Both the position numbers and the translations under genes were made by a program. This document shows positions 42,621 to 52,616 of a stretch of 64,000 nucleotides of DNA, piece by piece (within the stretch, counting starts at the first letter, position 1; each line of letters opens with the position of its first letter). Origin of the DNA: Aldrovandia affinis (taxonomy: Eukaryota > Chordata > Actinopteri > Notacanthiformes > Halosauridae); assembly GCA_029706075.1 (NCBI GenBank), contig JAINUG010000228.1, positions 248,001 to 312,000 on the forward strand. The letters run 5' to 3'. Under the pieces are notes generated by a model. That model searched no databases and was not told where the DNA came from. It saw only the letters and a list, made by a program, of their open reading frames with translations.

Positions 42621-43079
42621 TCCCAATGCAAGTATACACTTCAAATTTCTATTTTAAAAGCTTTTTGAAAAAGTAAGGCAGAAAAAAGCCCAATCCCCGA
42701 AGTCTACGTCAACCGTGTCGGAAAAGCACGAGTCGGATCAACATGTCATAGAGAGAACGGAAGAGGGGATTATGGCGTTACACTGTACTGAAATGCATTG
42801 AGCATATAGCAACTACAATATTCTACACTCTTAGAAATAACTTTATTAATCAACATGACAAACCATCTGCTATGTATTCTATCACACGTGAGGCGTCGGA
42901 AAAAATGTTTGATAGCGAGAGCAGACACAGTCCGCAGTCCTCCCCTCGTCCTGATGTTTTTATCGACGAGAGTGGCAATGCCCAAATGGAGATCGCAACA
43001 GTGATCCAACCATTTAGGTTTGAGCCTGAAGTGCGGGCATGTTTTTAAACTTAAAATATGCATATGTGTTTTCAGATAA

Positions 43080-43388
43080 ATATGATCACAAACTTACTAT
43101 GATATAGTTAGGGGGTATTTGAGAGACATGTGTCATCACTTTTGCAAGGTAAATTCGCTGGTGCCTACACTTTAAGGTTGGTGATACAGTCCGAGTGTCC
43201 CGAGTGAAAGGGCCTTTCGTGAAAGGTTGTGAACAAAATTTTACAGATGAGTATTTCACAGTTGTAGAATATATCCCCAGGGTCTCACCTGTGCACATAC
43301 TACAAGACTACAATGATAAAAAGATTGAGGGGACATTTTACGAGAAAGAACTGAAAAAGATGTTTGTGGGCAAAGACAAAGCTTTTAA
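43080..43388 (+). pseudogene. Polinton integrase remnant, C-terminal region
   Basis: The plus-strand frame reads VSRVKGPFVKGCEQNFTDE, then FTVVEYIPR and EGTFYEKELKKMF. This is the region after the catalytic core in Polinton integrases, which resembles the GPY/F-type C-terminal segment of retroviral and Gypsy integrases. The catalytic core upstream is not recognisable. The frame runs into the inserted TTAA element at 43389, and the chromodomain lies beyond it. Confidence 0.7.
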
Positions 43389-43433
43389 CCCTTTGATACA
43401 TAAGCCCTCCACACCCCCTCTAATGCATAACAT

Positions 43434-43449
43434 GGGTCAACAATGACCC
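43434..43449. repeat. GGGTCA palindrome, copy 1 (IR4)
   Basis: GGGTCA-ACAA-TGACCC is a 6-bp inverted repeat with a 4-base spacer. Two more copies with spacer TTTT lie at 44982-44997 and 45171-45186. The arms match the nuclear-receptor half-site RGGTCA, but an inverted spacing of four is not the standard estrogen-receptor spacing of three. It may serve transposase binding instead. Confidence 0.6.
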
Positions 43450-43585
43450 GTCATCAATAAAGACATACTATAATAATAATTTAATAATAATTTTGTTAAA
43501 ATAATGATTTTAGCAGTGATTTGGTCTACACAAGTATCCATTGATATTTGAAATATGTTTTTTTTTTTACTTTTCAGCACATATA

Positions 43586-44826
43586 CACCCATGGCCAAAA
43601 GTTTTGAGAATGACACAAATATTAATTTTCACAAAGTCTGCTGCCTCAGTTTTTATGATAGCAATTTGCATATACTCCAGAATGTTATTAAGAGTGATCA
43701 GATGAATTGCAATTAATTGCAAAGTCCCTCTTTGCCATGAAAATGAACTTAATCCCCAAAAAAACATTTACACTGCATTTCAGCCCTGCCACAAAAGGAA
43801 TAGCTGACATCATGTCAGTGATTCTCTCGTTAACACAGGTGAGAGTGTTGATGAGGACAAGGCTGGAGATCACTCTGTCATGCTGATTGAGTTAGAATAA
43901 CAGACTGGAAGCTTTAAAAGGAGGGTGGTGCTTGAAATCATTGTTCTTCCTCTGTTAACCATGGTTACCTGCAAGGAAACACGTGCAGTCATCATTGCTT
44001 TGCACCAAAAGGGCTTCACAGGCAAGGATATTGCTGCTAGTAAGATTGCACCTAAATCAACCATTTATCGGATCATCAAGAACTTCAAGGAGAAAGGTTC
44101 AATTGTTGTGAAGAAGGCTTCAGGGTGCCCAAGAAAGTCCAGCAAGCGCCAGGACCGTCTCCTAAAGTTGATTCAGCTGCGGGATCGGGGCACCACCAGT
44201 GCAGAGCTTGCTCAGGAATGGCAGCAGGCAGGTGTGGGTGCATCTGCACGCACAGTGAGGCGAAGACTTTTGGAGGATGGCCTGGTGTCAAGAAGGGCAG
44301 CAAAGAAGCCACTTCTCTCCAGGAAAAACATCAGGGACAGACTGATATTCTGCAAAAGGTACAGGGATTGGACTGCTGAGGACTGGGGTAAAGTCATTTC
44401 CTCTGATGAATCCCCTTTCCGATTATTTGGGGCATCCGGAAAAAAAGCTTGTCCGGAGAAGAAAAGGTGAGCGCTACCATCAGTCCTGTGTCATGCCAAC
44501 AGTAAAGCATCTTGAGACCATTCATGTGTGGGGTTGCTTCTCAGCCAAGGGAGTGGGCTCACTCACAATTTTGCCTAAGAACACAGCCATGAATAAAGAA
44601 TGGTACTGCATGAGGTCTTGAAAAAGAAGGGTCAACACTGCAAATATTGACTCTTTGCATAAACTTAATGTAATTGTCAATAAAAGCCTTTGACACTTGT
44701 GAAATGCTTGTAATTATACTTCAGTATACCATAGTAACATCTGACAAAAAGATCTAAAAACACTGAAGCAGCAAACTTTGTGAAAACCAATACTTGTGTC
44801 ATTCTCAAAACTTTTGGCCACGGCTG
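43586..44826 (+). mobile_element. Tc1/mariner element, internally deleted, nested in the TTAA element
   Basis: The ends CACCCATGGCCAAAAG and CTTTTGGCCACGGCTG are inverted repeats, flanked by the TA target duplication (43584-43585 and 44827-44828). Inverted repeat similarity continues for about 70 bp. The length of 1241 bp is about 350-400 bp below a full fish Tc1. It lies wholly inside the TTAA element, so it is the youngest layer of this nest. Confidence 0.92.
43961..44650 (+). pseudogene. Tc1 transposase, broken
   Basis: The frame from ATG at 43961 has the paired-type DNA-binding region (GKDIAASKIAPKSTIYRII), then GCPRKSSKRQDR, a second helix-turn-helix (TVRRRLLEDGLVSRRAAKKP) and the first catalytic Asp in VISSDESPF. 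A length change in the A-run at 44440-44446 shifts the frame, and the next part (KKLVRRRKGERY to MNKEWY) continues in the other frame. An internal deletion near 44607-44612 then removes the second Asp and the Glu of the catalytic triad. The last residues (KKKGQHCKY) follow to a stop at 44648-44650. It cannot make active transposase. Confidence 0.9.
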
Positions 44827-44874
44827 TACACATCTGATAACTGTCACATAACATAACAAAGATCAAAAGGTTCC

Positions 44875-45190
44875 TTATCAAAAACAAGTTACCTGGATTG
44901 CTGAGTGATAAAATACATTTATTCCAAAGATATAGCAAATAAACACTCAAGTGTGCATAAACGTACATAGGAAATGAATGCGGGTCATTTTTGACCCATG
45001 CTATGCATTAGAGGGGTAGTAATACAAAAACCATTTTTATTCAAAAAGTAAGAAAGGAAATATCAAAATAAAGATTTGTGATTATCAAAAACAAGTTAAT
45101 TGAGGAATACCTGGATTGCTGAATGATGAAATTCATTTTTTGTAAAGATATAGAAAATAAACTCTCCACCGGGTCATTTTTGACCCGGGT
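44875..45190. repeat. Tandem duplication, about 207-bp period, in the TTAA element
   Basis: TTATCAAAAACAAGTT begins at 44875 and again at 45082, followed in both cases by ACCTGGATTGCTGA-type sequence (a small insertion in the second) and by a GGGTCATTTTTGACCC palindrome. The end of the element was therefore duplicated. Confidence 0.75.
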
Positions 45191-45207
45191 TATGTATCAA
45201 AGGGTTA

Positions 45208-45338
45208 AAGTGGAAAAGATTTTGGCTGAAAAGAAGCAAAACAGAAAAAAAAAATGTTTAGTGAAATGGGTGGGCTGGACAGAGAAATGTAATACATGGA
45301 TACCTAGTGATCAAATTGTTAATATCCAAGCATTATAA
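45208..45338 (+). pseudogene. Polinton integrase chromodomain remnant
   Basis: The plus-strand stretch reads VEKILAEKKQNRKKK, then VKWVGWTEKCNTWIPSDQIV. The VKW-GW and NTWIP words are the chromodomain signature. Polinton integrases end in this module, which is thought to guide integration to chromatin. It starts directly beyond the TTAA element. Confidence 0.75.
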
Positions 45339-45355
45339 AACCCCCCACCTGCAAT

Positions 45356-45655
45356 GTGTACAAGCTCATAATATATATCCATGACGGTATGGACGGGGAT
45401 GGTTTTTATATCACGCTCCCAAGTAATACATCATTGGATATATATCCTGATAACAAAATTGGTAGTTACAGGACAAGGTTTGCCAAGCCTATTGATTTGA
45501 GGGGTGAATGGGAAGCTGCTCTTGCAGAGATACAATACCCTCATACCTGGGACTCGTTAACCATTATTATTTTGGACCCCTCCCAGTTCTTGATAATGGC
45601 CCATGGTAAGCTGGCGCGATTGCTAGGGTTGCCTTCAGGGGAATACTTTCCCACT
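45356..45655 (+). pseudogene. Polinton structural-protein remnant, N-terminal part
   Basis: The frame reads GDGFYITLPSNTSLDIYPDN, then SYRTRFAKPIDLRGEWEAA and LAEIQYPHTWD. The word order LPSN-S, YPDN, GEWE, IQYPH is that of a conserved protein in vertebrate Polintons I associate with the virion-protein cluster, but I cannot name the protein with certainty. It is interrupted by the L2 LINE that begins at about 45660. Confidence 0.65.
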
Positions 45656-46066
45656 GTTCTGTTATTTCTGCTCACGGTTTTTCCTATCACTGTAATGCCG
45701 ATGACACTCAACTCTTTCTCTCCTTCTCTCCATCTGAGACCCAGGTTCTGGGACGGATCTCTGCATGTCTGGCCGACATCTCTGCATGGATGTACAACCA
45801 CCACCTGAAGGTGACCTGGGGAAGACAGAGCTGCTCTTCCTCCCAGCGAAGGGCTCCGTGTTGATTGATGCTTCAATCACCATGGAAGGCTCCGTAGTGT
45901 CTCCGTCCCAGTCTGTCAGGAGTCTTGGAGTGACCCTGGACAACCAGCTGTGCTTCTCGGGCCACATTGCAGCGATCACTTGGACCTGCCAATTCTCCCT
46001 CCACAACATCCGGAGGATCCGACCGTTCATCACCCAAGAGGCCACACAACTCCTGGTCCAGACCCC

Positions 46067-46560
46067 AGACCCCATACGCCATGTGACAATCCCTGGATGG
46101 AATAGAGCAGTCTGGAAACAGGGTTGGAGTTTTCGGTCTACGGACCGGATTCTTTATTATTTATTTCAAAATGTTCTCTGATCCCGACACGGGCAGAGAA
46201 CTAGATCGGGAGTTCTTTTCAACAAATAAACCAAATTAAATCTGTCCGTCGCCCTCACGGATTCGGGACACAAAACCCATAAACTTTAAACACAACAAAA
46301 CTATCAAACAATAACTGGGAACTTTCCAGTTCCCGTTTTCCTTTTACTTCGCTTTTTCTTTCTTTCTTTCTTTTCTTCTCCTTGGTCTCCCACACCTTTT
46401 CTTTCTTGTTCCAGCCACCTACTGAAGAGAGCAGAGCAGTTTTCAAGCACACCGATGTGATTAGCAACACCAGACCAGTGCGTGCGTTGGCTGCTCTGCC
46501 AGTAGGCGTGGCCGCTAATCGCCCTGATCCGCTGCTGAGACCAACGCCTTCCACACACTG
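46067..46560. other. About 500-bp unassigned insert in the L2 LINE
   Basis: Between EATQLLVQT-type RT sequence and the C-terminal region there are about 500 bp with no L2 similarity. The insert contains CTTTTTCTTTCTTTC-type runs near 46350. I could not assign its family or confirm target duplications; a solo LTR or small transposon are options. Confidence 0.4.
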
Positions 46561-46879
46561 GTGCTTGCTTTTCAAGCAGCTAGAGGTACTGCTCCCCCAT
46601 ACCTCAAGTCACTCATCATTCCCTACACCCCAACCAGACCCCTCCGCTCCACCTCCTCTGGCAAACTGACTGTCCCATCCCTCCGGGCGCCTAGCAGCCG
46701 CTCCTCGTGATCTCGTCTCTTCTCTGTCCTGACACCTCGGTGGTGGAACTGCGGAATCACTTGCGATCTTCCGCACGAGACTCAAAACCCACCTTTTCAG
46801 ACTCCACTATCACTGAATTCTGTACATCTAGCTAATTGTCATCACCACTGCCTACTTGCGCAACACTATGTATCCCTGC

Positions 46880-46935
46880 TTAAAAATAAAAAATAAAAAT
46901 AAAATAAAATAAAAAATAAAAATAATAATAACTAC
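46880..46935. repeat. A-rich simple repeat (AAAAT)n
   Basis: A run of AAAAT and AAT words lies within the L2 3'UTR region, in a non-coding stretch. Confidence 0.8.
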
Positions 46936-47115
46936 TAACCTTTTCCATCCAAGTGTTACAGGTATGGTATGCAGCTGCCTGCAATGATGTCTATCGCTGT
47001 ATTACTGCACTGATCTCTTGCGCGAACTATCATTGTTACTACCATGTATTTATGCACATCTTGTAAGTCGCTCTGGATAAGAGTGTCTGCTAAATGCTTA
47101 AAATGTAAATGTAAA

Positions 47116-47245
47116 TGTATGAGCAGAACGTCTTCCCGCATCCTGCAGATATTCACACAGGGTTCTACATGCAGTACGTATATAGAAACTTTATAGACTA
47201 CCAAAGAGTAGGAAATAGCTTTGTGCCTTTTTTGAGATTAATCTT
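47116..47245 (+). pseudogene. Polinton structural-protein remnant, second part
   Basis: Just after the LINE tail a plus-strand frame reads VFPHPADIHTGFYMQYVYRN and then VGNSFVPFLR. Similar words (ADI-GGFYTLYVY, VG...PLLR) occur in vertebrate Polinton proteins. With 45356-45655 on the other side, this places the LINE within the Polinton gene cluster. Confidence 0.6.
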
Positions 47246-47329
47246 ATAAAAGTTTCCCATTCATAAAAGACACTTTTTAAATAATTTTTTAAAGAATCAA
47301 TGCTTTGAATTCACTTGAGGACATAAGAG

Positions 47330-47775
47330 ATATTTCCTCTTAACTATAGGGTCAGAAACCAGCTTATTTATTAACTTGAGTACGGCACTGTAGTTTGAAC
47401 TATGTTACGTGAGAGAACATTAATTACAAAAACCCTTCCCCAGTGCTTTGCTGATCAATTACAAAAACATAATCAGGGCTTTGCATGTTTTTCGTTCTAT
47501 TAAATTAACCGCGCAATAAAACCCCCAATTTCCTCCAGAACAGAATACGTGCTTTGGGGCTTTTCCAAACCCAAACCCATTCCTGATAAATACCTATTTC
47601 TATATTCATTGGATGCTGTGATAGCCGATTCATTAAGTTTAACAGGACAGCATGGAACCATTATATCTGCATTAATAACTAATGGAAAGGTAGAGATCAA
47701 AGAACATCAAAGGGAAAGGTAGAGATTAGATGTCATAGGGGGATACAGGTCAAAGGTCACCATTCATAAAATTTG
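47330..47775 (-). repeat. Polinton right terminal inverted repeat
   Basis: Read on the minus strand it repeats the left end. An additional stretch at about 47510-47660 has no counterpart in the left repeat; it could be a later insertion here or a deletion there. Confidence 0.75.
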
Positions 47776-48690
47776 TAGGTAGCTGCCGAGATGGAAAAAA
47801 ATTGGTCAGGAGCACAAAGACTCCTGTGTTTGTTATCCAGAACAACACAAGGTAGCCAGCCAAGTCCTGTTAAGAGCGATCGAGTGGGACATTTTAGATG
47901 GGAAAACATGGGACTGACTATCAAGGGCCTCTCTGTGCCTGGGGGGCTCAAAACATCATTAGCAATGCAAGCTGTCTGTCTGTGTGGAAGCTCAGCTGAC
48001 CTGTTCCCCTGAGGTCCATAGCAACTGCCTCTTGTTAGAACCTAGCAGACTAACGAAGAGCCTAGGTGACCACACCCATCAAGGCAGACACAGGGTGCTT
48101 ATGTAATCAGACAAGTCGTTCTTCAGAAAGTCTTTCATTCACAGCTTGGGGTGTCTAACGTCCCACCGGACCTCAGTCCCGACTTACAGTAGTGTCCATT
48201 ATCAGGGGACGGAGGCTGCAAACTGAGTTTTTTTTTGTTGGAAGGTCCTTGGCTTGACTGGTGTAGGAGGAGATTGGAGGGGGGATGCGGAGCAACACCC
48301 CCCCATCTAGGGGCAGAGTGATTCATAACAGAAGTACTGTTTTCAAGCACTGGTTTCCCATCCTCACCATCTCATTTTACAGATTACATTACGTTTTGGA
48401 TTCACATAGGGTTACAATGCTCTCCTGAATCCCTCTGTGATCAAAGCCCAAATAGTGGGGGGACTCTGTTAATTAAGAGAAAATTGCTTTTGTATGTGAA
48501 AAAAATGCTTTTGTCTCCCAAAGGAGACCATCCACAGAGATAAATAGCTGCATTACTGACCCTCACGTTCCCTCAACAGAACTGGGATTTAAAAACTGAT
48601 ACAGAGGCCCCATTTCATTGCAAGCATTGTAAGCATTGTGTTTCAGTGAACAAAAGGGATCAGGACAAGAAGGATCTGGATATGGCAGAA
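47776..48690. other. Unique-looking DNA
   Basis: No domain, RNA or repeat is recognised between the Polinton and the minisatellite. Confidence 0.4.
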
Positions 48691-48697
48691 GCAGAGG

Positions 48698-48987
48698 GTT
48701 TTAGTCTGTGTATCACTGTGATGGGCAGTATATGAGGGTTTTAGTCTCAGTGTGTCACTGTGACATGCAGTAGCTTGGGGTTTTAGTCTCAGTGTATCAT
48801 TGTGATGGGCAGTATCTTCAGGTTTTAGTCTGTATCACTGTGACCGGCTGTAGCTGAGGGTTTTAGTCTCAGTGTATCACTGTGACTGGCTGTAGCCAAG
48901 GGTTTTAGTCTCAGTGTATCACAGTGACTGGGTATAACTGAGGGTTTTAGTCTTGAATGTATCACTGTGACGGGCAGGAGCTGGAGT
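48698..48987 (+). repeat. Minisatellite, period 38-42 bp, about 7 copies
   Basis: The word GTTTTAGTCT recurs starting at 48698, 48738, 48780, 48822, 48860, 48902 and 48944. Each unit also holds a TATCACTGTGAYGGGCAGTA-type stretch. Units differ by several bases, so the array is not recent. Confidence 0.92.
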
Positions 48988-49132
48988 TTTCAGTTTCAGA
49001 TGCCCACCCGGGCCTGTTAATGCTGTCCCTCCGGAATGCGCTTCATTCCTTTACCCCTTGCGTGAAATGTTCAGTGTATGGAGTGATATGCAGGTAAAAC
49101 CATGTTTGTGTGTATGTTGGGGGGGATCAACA

Positions 49133-49380
49133 ATGCAGCAGGGGCGTGTTTAGGGGGTGGCCTAGGGTGGCACGTGCTACCCCTGGAATCTGATTGGCCA
49201 CCCCAGGTGCCACCCCAGATGCTGCGGGTGCACCGGGTGTAAAATTACGAGGGGCGTAAATTCCCCCCGGTACGCGAAATAACTGAACTGGTCTCAGCTT
49301 TTTTTCACGTACACACCCCCCCATCCCCCCCCACCCGGTCAGTGCCCCACTTGGGCCACCCCAGTCAAAACAGTCTGCAA
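49133..49380. other. GC-rich stretch with palindromic GGCCACCCC words, possible DNA-transposon end
   Basis: CAGGGGCGTGTTTAGG near 49138 resembles ends seen in fish hAT-type elements (CAGGGGCGT), and GGCCACCCC words occur in inverted orientation nearby. No matching second end or target duplication was found. Confidence 0.3.
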
Positions 49381-50024
49381 TGCAGGTGGGGGAGTGAGTA
49401 GGAGTGTGAGCAAAAGGCCCTCATTTAAGGCTGTCACATCAATCACAGACTCGCAGAATGTCCTCTCACATTCAGCATGGTCCTGTCTTGTAGGAGATGC
49501 TGTCTAGATGATAACAATGCTTTCGCTTTTTGTAACTACCTGTTAATTTCAAGGAAAGTGGGGGTGGTATTAAAATAATACAAGATGATACCTGTGGTGA
49601 GCTGAATGGCTCCAATTCCTGCATAACCCGGAGTGCCTATGTACTTGGGGAGTATGGATAATTGGGACGCTTGCTGGGGAAACACTGTTACACCACTGCC
49701 ACCTGCTGCCCAGACCTGTCTGTGCGCCCAGGTGGACACCTGCAGATGCCTTACTGAATTTCTGATGGATACTCGGGTTCTGCAGTGTAGATTTGAGTCA
49801 GACGAGTCAGGCTTTGTATCCATCCACACGATGACTGAAAATGCTGGTTATCATCCTGAATGGAATGATGTAATGTCCTGAAAACTGACTGTTTTTGTGT
49901 CTGTGTTGCTTGTTGTCCCAGTCATGCATTTGTAAATGGTGTAACCTGGCTTCTCTTCTTTATGAAGGACATAGAACAGCATTCAAGTAGCAAGTTGCTT
50001 TGCAAATCTGTCATACGAGACTCC

Positions 50025-50809
50025 TCCCCTTTCCAAGATGGCAGCATGCATGCTGTCCTCTGTGTGAGTGTTTGTTGCAAAAATGCATTTTAAATGGATT
50101 TTTGCAGGATTTTTTAACACAGTCTTTTCTGCTAAGGTACTGTTTTCAGTTTACTGTTGGTTGTCACTGTTACTCTGGATTGTTTATGTTTATTTTGGAA
50201 TGCAAGCAACTGGACTGCAAGCAGCTAGCCTGCTAGCAATATGCTAAGCTAGCCCAGCATTAGCTCAGTCAGCTTTGCTACAAATCCAGTTTTGAGCTGA
50301 CAATACTACAATATTTACCCTATTGCTGCAGTGTGGCTCGTTTTTTAGCCTAGAACTGTAGCAAGGGCCTACTGTGTTTTTTGGTTGAGAGTTTTATCTC
50401 TGCCTTTACTGCCATCTCTGCTACTACCCACCACTACCAGGCTAACCCTAGGCTGCTAGCTACAACCTGGGCTACTAGCTACCTCTCTAGCTACCTCTCT
50501 AGCAGGCTAGCACCTTTATAATATTTTACCCTCCCTAGTAGGCTACCGCCTTCTTAGTTTAACTACCGGAGAGTAGCCTCGCTCCCAGCAGATCTTCTAT
50601 CTGACGCTTGGATTTGGATTTTGGGATTTGGATTTAGATTCTTTAGCCACCTCCGAGCTAGCTCCCAGCTAGCATCTAGCTAGCTAGCTGCTAGACACCA
50701 CCAGCTAGCAGAACCAAAGGAGTACTTGCCTCTGACACTTCGGACACAGTATATCCCCCATTCGGCAAGTACTATTCTATGTTTTATTCAAGTATTATTC
50801 TAATATGCT
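50025..50809 (+). promoter_or_regulatory. L2 LINE 5'UTR with YY1-like site
   Basis: The start carries CAAGATGGC at 50034-50042, the core of the YY1 site found at the 5' end of mammalian L1 and other LINEs, where it sets the transcription start. AGCTAGC-type words, common in fish L2 5'UTRs, follow around 50220-50710. Whether this site is used is not known. Confidence 0.55.
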
Positions 50810-51010
50810 GTGCTAATTGCCTACTGGAAAAACGTAGCGGGCTCTCTCATAGAGCCCTCGTGTGCACGTATTTCTACATGCTATGCTGTGCTAATTGCTA
50901 GCCTAGCCACCACCTCTGACAAAGCACAACCCCCCAACCTAGCTCTATCCAAGACGCCTTTTACTGGCCAAAGCCCTTTGTCTCCACAGTACCTCTCGAC
51001 CTCACAAGAC

Positions 51011-52456
51011 ATGACTCCTGGTCCAGCACCCCCTGACTGTCATGGATGCCTTCAGAAGTCACTTAATATTGCTGAGCTGGAGGAAAGTATATCCACCTTT
51101 CTTCTGGCCAAGAGCATGGAGAGTCCTCCTGACAAGAACGACTCCAAAAGGAAGAAGAGTCCCTTCGATGTGAATGACTCGCTGTCTTGTTGCTTCCAAA
51201 TAGCTCAGAAGTTAAAGCTGCGACTGTCCATCTCAGACCCACCTGGAAAGGCTGAGGACCACAGTGACTCAGACTCAGAGATTGTCTTTGGGCCTTCTCT
51301 CTCCCCCACAGCTTCAAATGAGTTAAGTGACACTGTCCCTCTACTAGATCAGGATGCTAGCCAGAATACTACCCCTCCCCAGGCCTCTGTCCACAGACCT
51401 CAGCCGCGTGATGAGCCCAGACCTAACCCCTGGGCTTGTTCGACTCTCGTCTCTGAGGCGGCTGCGCCCTGGTCGAACCCGTCCTGCTCATCTCACGGTC
51501 ATGAAAGGCGGCGTTGTGGAAGCAGATTGGCTCCACGCCCGGGACTGGAGCTGTTTAACCACTTCACAGCCCTGTTACATGACGAGGCCGAGTTTCCCAG
51601 GTTAGCGAGAGGGTCCTCCTCAGCCTCTCGCCGCTCGATGGTAAAAGCTGCCGCTGCTGCAGCCAGGAGAAAGTCTGCTGCCATACGAAAGAGGAGCGCT
51701 GGCCCTGTGAACCTGTGGAGGGGTGCTGGCCCTACGGACCCTGCAACGGATCTCGTGATCCCTTTGGCTGGTCCTGCGACCCCCACTGCTGATGCTCCCT
51801 CTGCCCCCCTGACCGCTACTGCCTCTGCTCCCTCTTGCCCTCCGGTGGCGAAAGTGCCCTTTCCCCAAGCCTACTCGCACCTCCCGTAGGAGTGAACCCC
51901 CCCTCACCCTCCCCCCCAACCTACTGAGCCCCATCCCACTGCGCTTGTTGTCGGCTCCTCTATGGTGCGCCACGTTGTTGTCCCAAAAGCTGTAACCTAC
52001 TCCATGCCAGGGGCCACAGTCTCCGACATAAACTCTGTTATCACCATGCTGATCGAAGACCATCCTCAGGCCTCATCAGTCATCCTTCATGTTGGAGCAA
52101 ACGACCTCAAGTTTCAACAGTCAGAGACACTAAAAAAGGACTTCATGACCCTGATCAACACCGTATCTGAGTCTGGAAAGGCCTGCATTATCTCCGGACC
52201 TTTCTCCTCCCCTCGCTACGGTGATGTCAAGTATAGTCGAATCTGCAACCTTCACATATGGTTAAAAGGCTACTGCTGCAGCCTGAGTATTCCTTTCATT
52301 GACAATTTCACGATGCTCTGGGACCGAAAAGACCTCTTCGCCAGGGACGGCCTTCACCTAAACAGGGACGGAGCTCACATGCTATCCTTGTCCATGGACC
52401 TGGCCCTAAAGTCCCACGCCTCGTCCAGATCGTCCCACACCCCGTCTAGATCCTGA
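51011..52456 (+). pseudogene. L2 LINE ORF1 with SGNH esterase domain
   Basis: The probable start is the ATG at 51011 (MTPGPAPPDCHGC), although the frame is open upstream. A Cys-containing N-terminus is followed by Ser/Pro-rich low-complexity sequence. TAG at 51887 and TGA at 51893 interrupt the frame. It then continues in the same phase with LVVGSSMVRHV (block I, with Ser-Ser in place of Asp-Ser), HVGANDLKF and DGLHLNRDGAH, the last holding the catalytic Asp-x-x-His. The blocks identify an SGNH/GDSL lipid- or acyl-esterase fold, typical of L2/CR1 ORF1. It is broken by the two stops. Confidence 0.8.
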
Positions 52457-52616
52457 TGTACTGCAAGTCCGACCCGTTTTAGCTGCCCAACACCCAAACC
52501 CATATGCCCCATACTCACGGTTCGGATTACTTTCCCCCGTCCACCCCGTCACTGCTCAAGGCCAAGCCAGGCCATATGTCATTAATATTTCCCTCAACCC
52601 CACTTGAAAGCATTCA

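Larger units (their letters stand above)
43389..45204. mobile_element. TTAA-flanked piggyBac-like element in the Polinton integrase gene
   Basis: TTAA lies at 43385-43388 and 45205-45208. The ends CCCTTTGATACATAA and TTATGTATCAAAGGG form a perfect 15-bp inverted repeat. It is 1816 bp, including a Tc1 element of 1241 bp, so its own length is about 575 bp. It has three palindromes of the form GGGTCA-4N-TGACCC and a tandem duplication of about 207 bp near its right end. No transposase frame was seen outside the Tc1, so it is non-autonomous. Confidence 0.88.
45660..47115 (+). mobile_element. L2-clade LINE, 5'-truncated, inserted in the Polinton
   Basis: The element starts inside RT near the catalytic block (CNADDTQLF, 45691-45717) and continues through ISAWMYNHHLKV, SVRSLGVTLDNQLCFSGHI and EATQLLVQT (to about 46066). 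After an interruption it resumes with ARGTAPPYLKSLI and the C-terminal block (about 46577-46800) and a 3'UTR. It ends in CGCTCTGGATAAGAGTG (47069-47085), the L2-type tail hairpin, and TGTAAATG repeats. Frameshifts and stops break the coding sequence. The 3' tail matches that of the SINE at 1884-2092. Confidence 0.88.
41325..47775 (+). mobile_element. Polinton/Maverick fossil with inverted ends, filled with younger insertions
   Basis: The left end (about 41325-41605) matches the reverse complement of the right end (about 47330-47775) with mismatches and one extra stretch of about 150 bp on the right. The two are the terminal inverted repeats expected of a Polinton, though the exact outermost bases and 6-bp target duplication are not settled. 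Inside are parts of an integrase, its chromodomain and structural-protein remnants. A piggyBac-like element (43389-45204, itself holding a Tc1), an L2 LINE (about 45660-47115) and a LINE scrap (about 41700-41830) are inserted. The Polinton is an old fossil, clearly broken, and most of its genes are missing. Confidence 0.78.

Noticed and set aside
44975-45190. CRISPR-like spaced repeats
   Set aside because: Only three palindromes at irregular spacing, inside a eukaryotic transposon with clear ends.
48698-48987. CRISPR array
   Set aside because: The units are tandem and degenerate without unique spacers, and the genome is that of a vertebrate.
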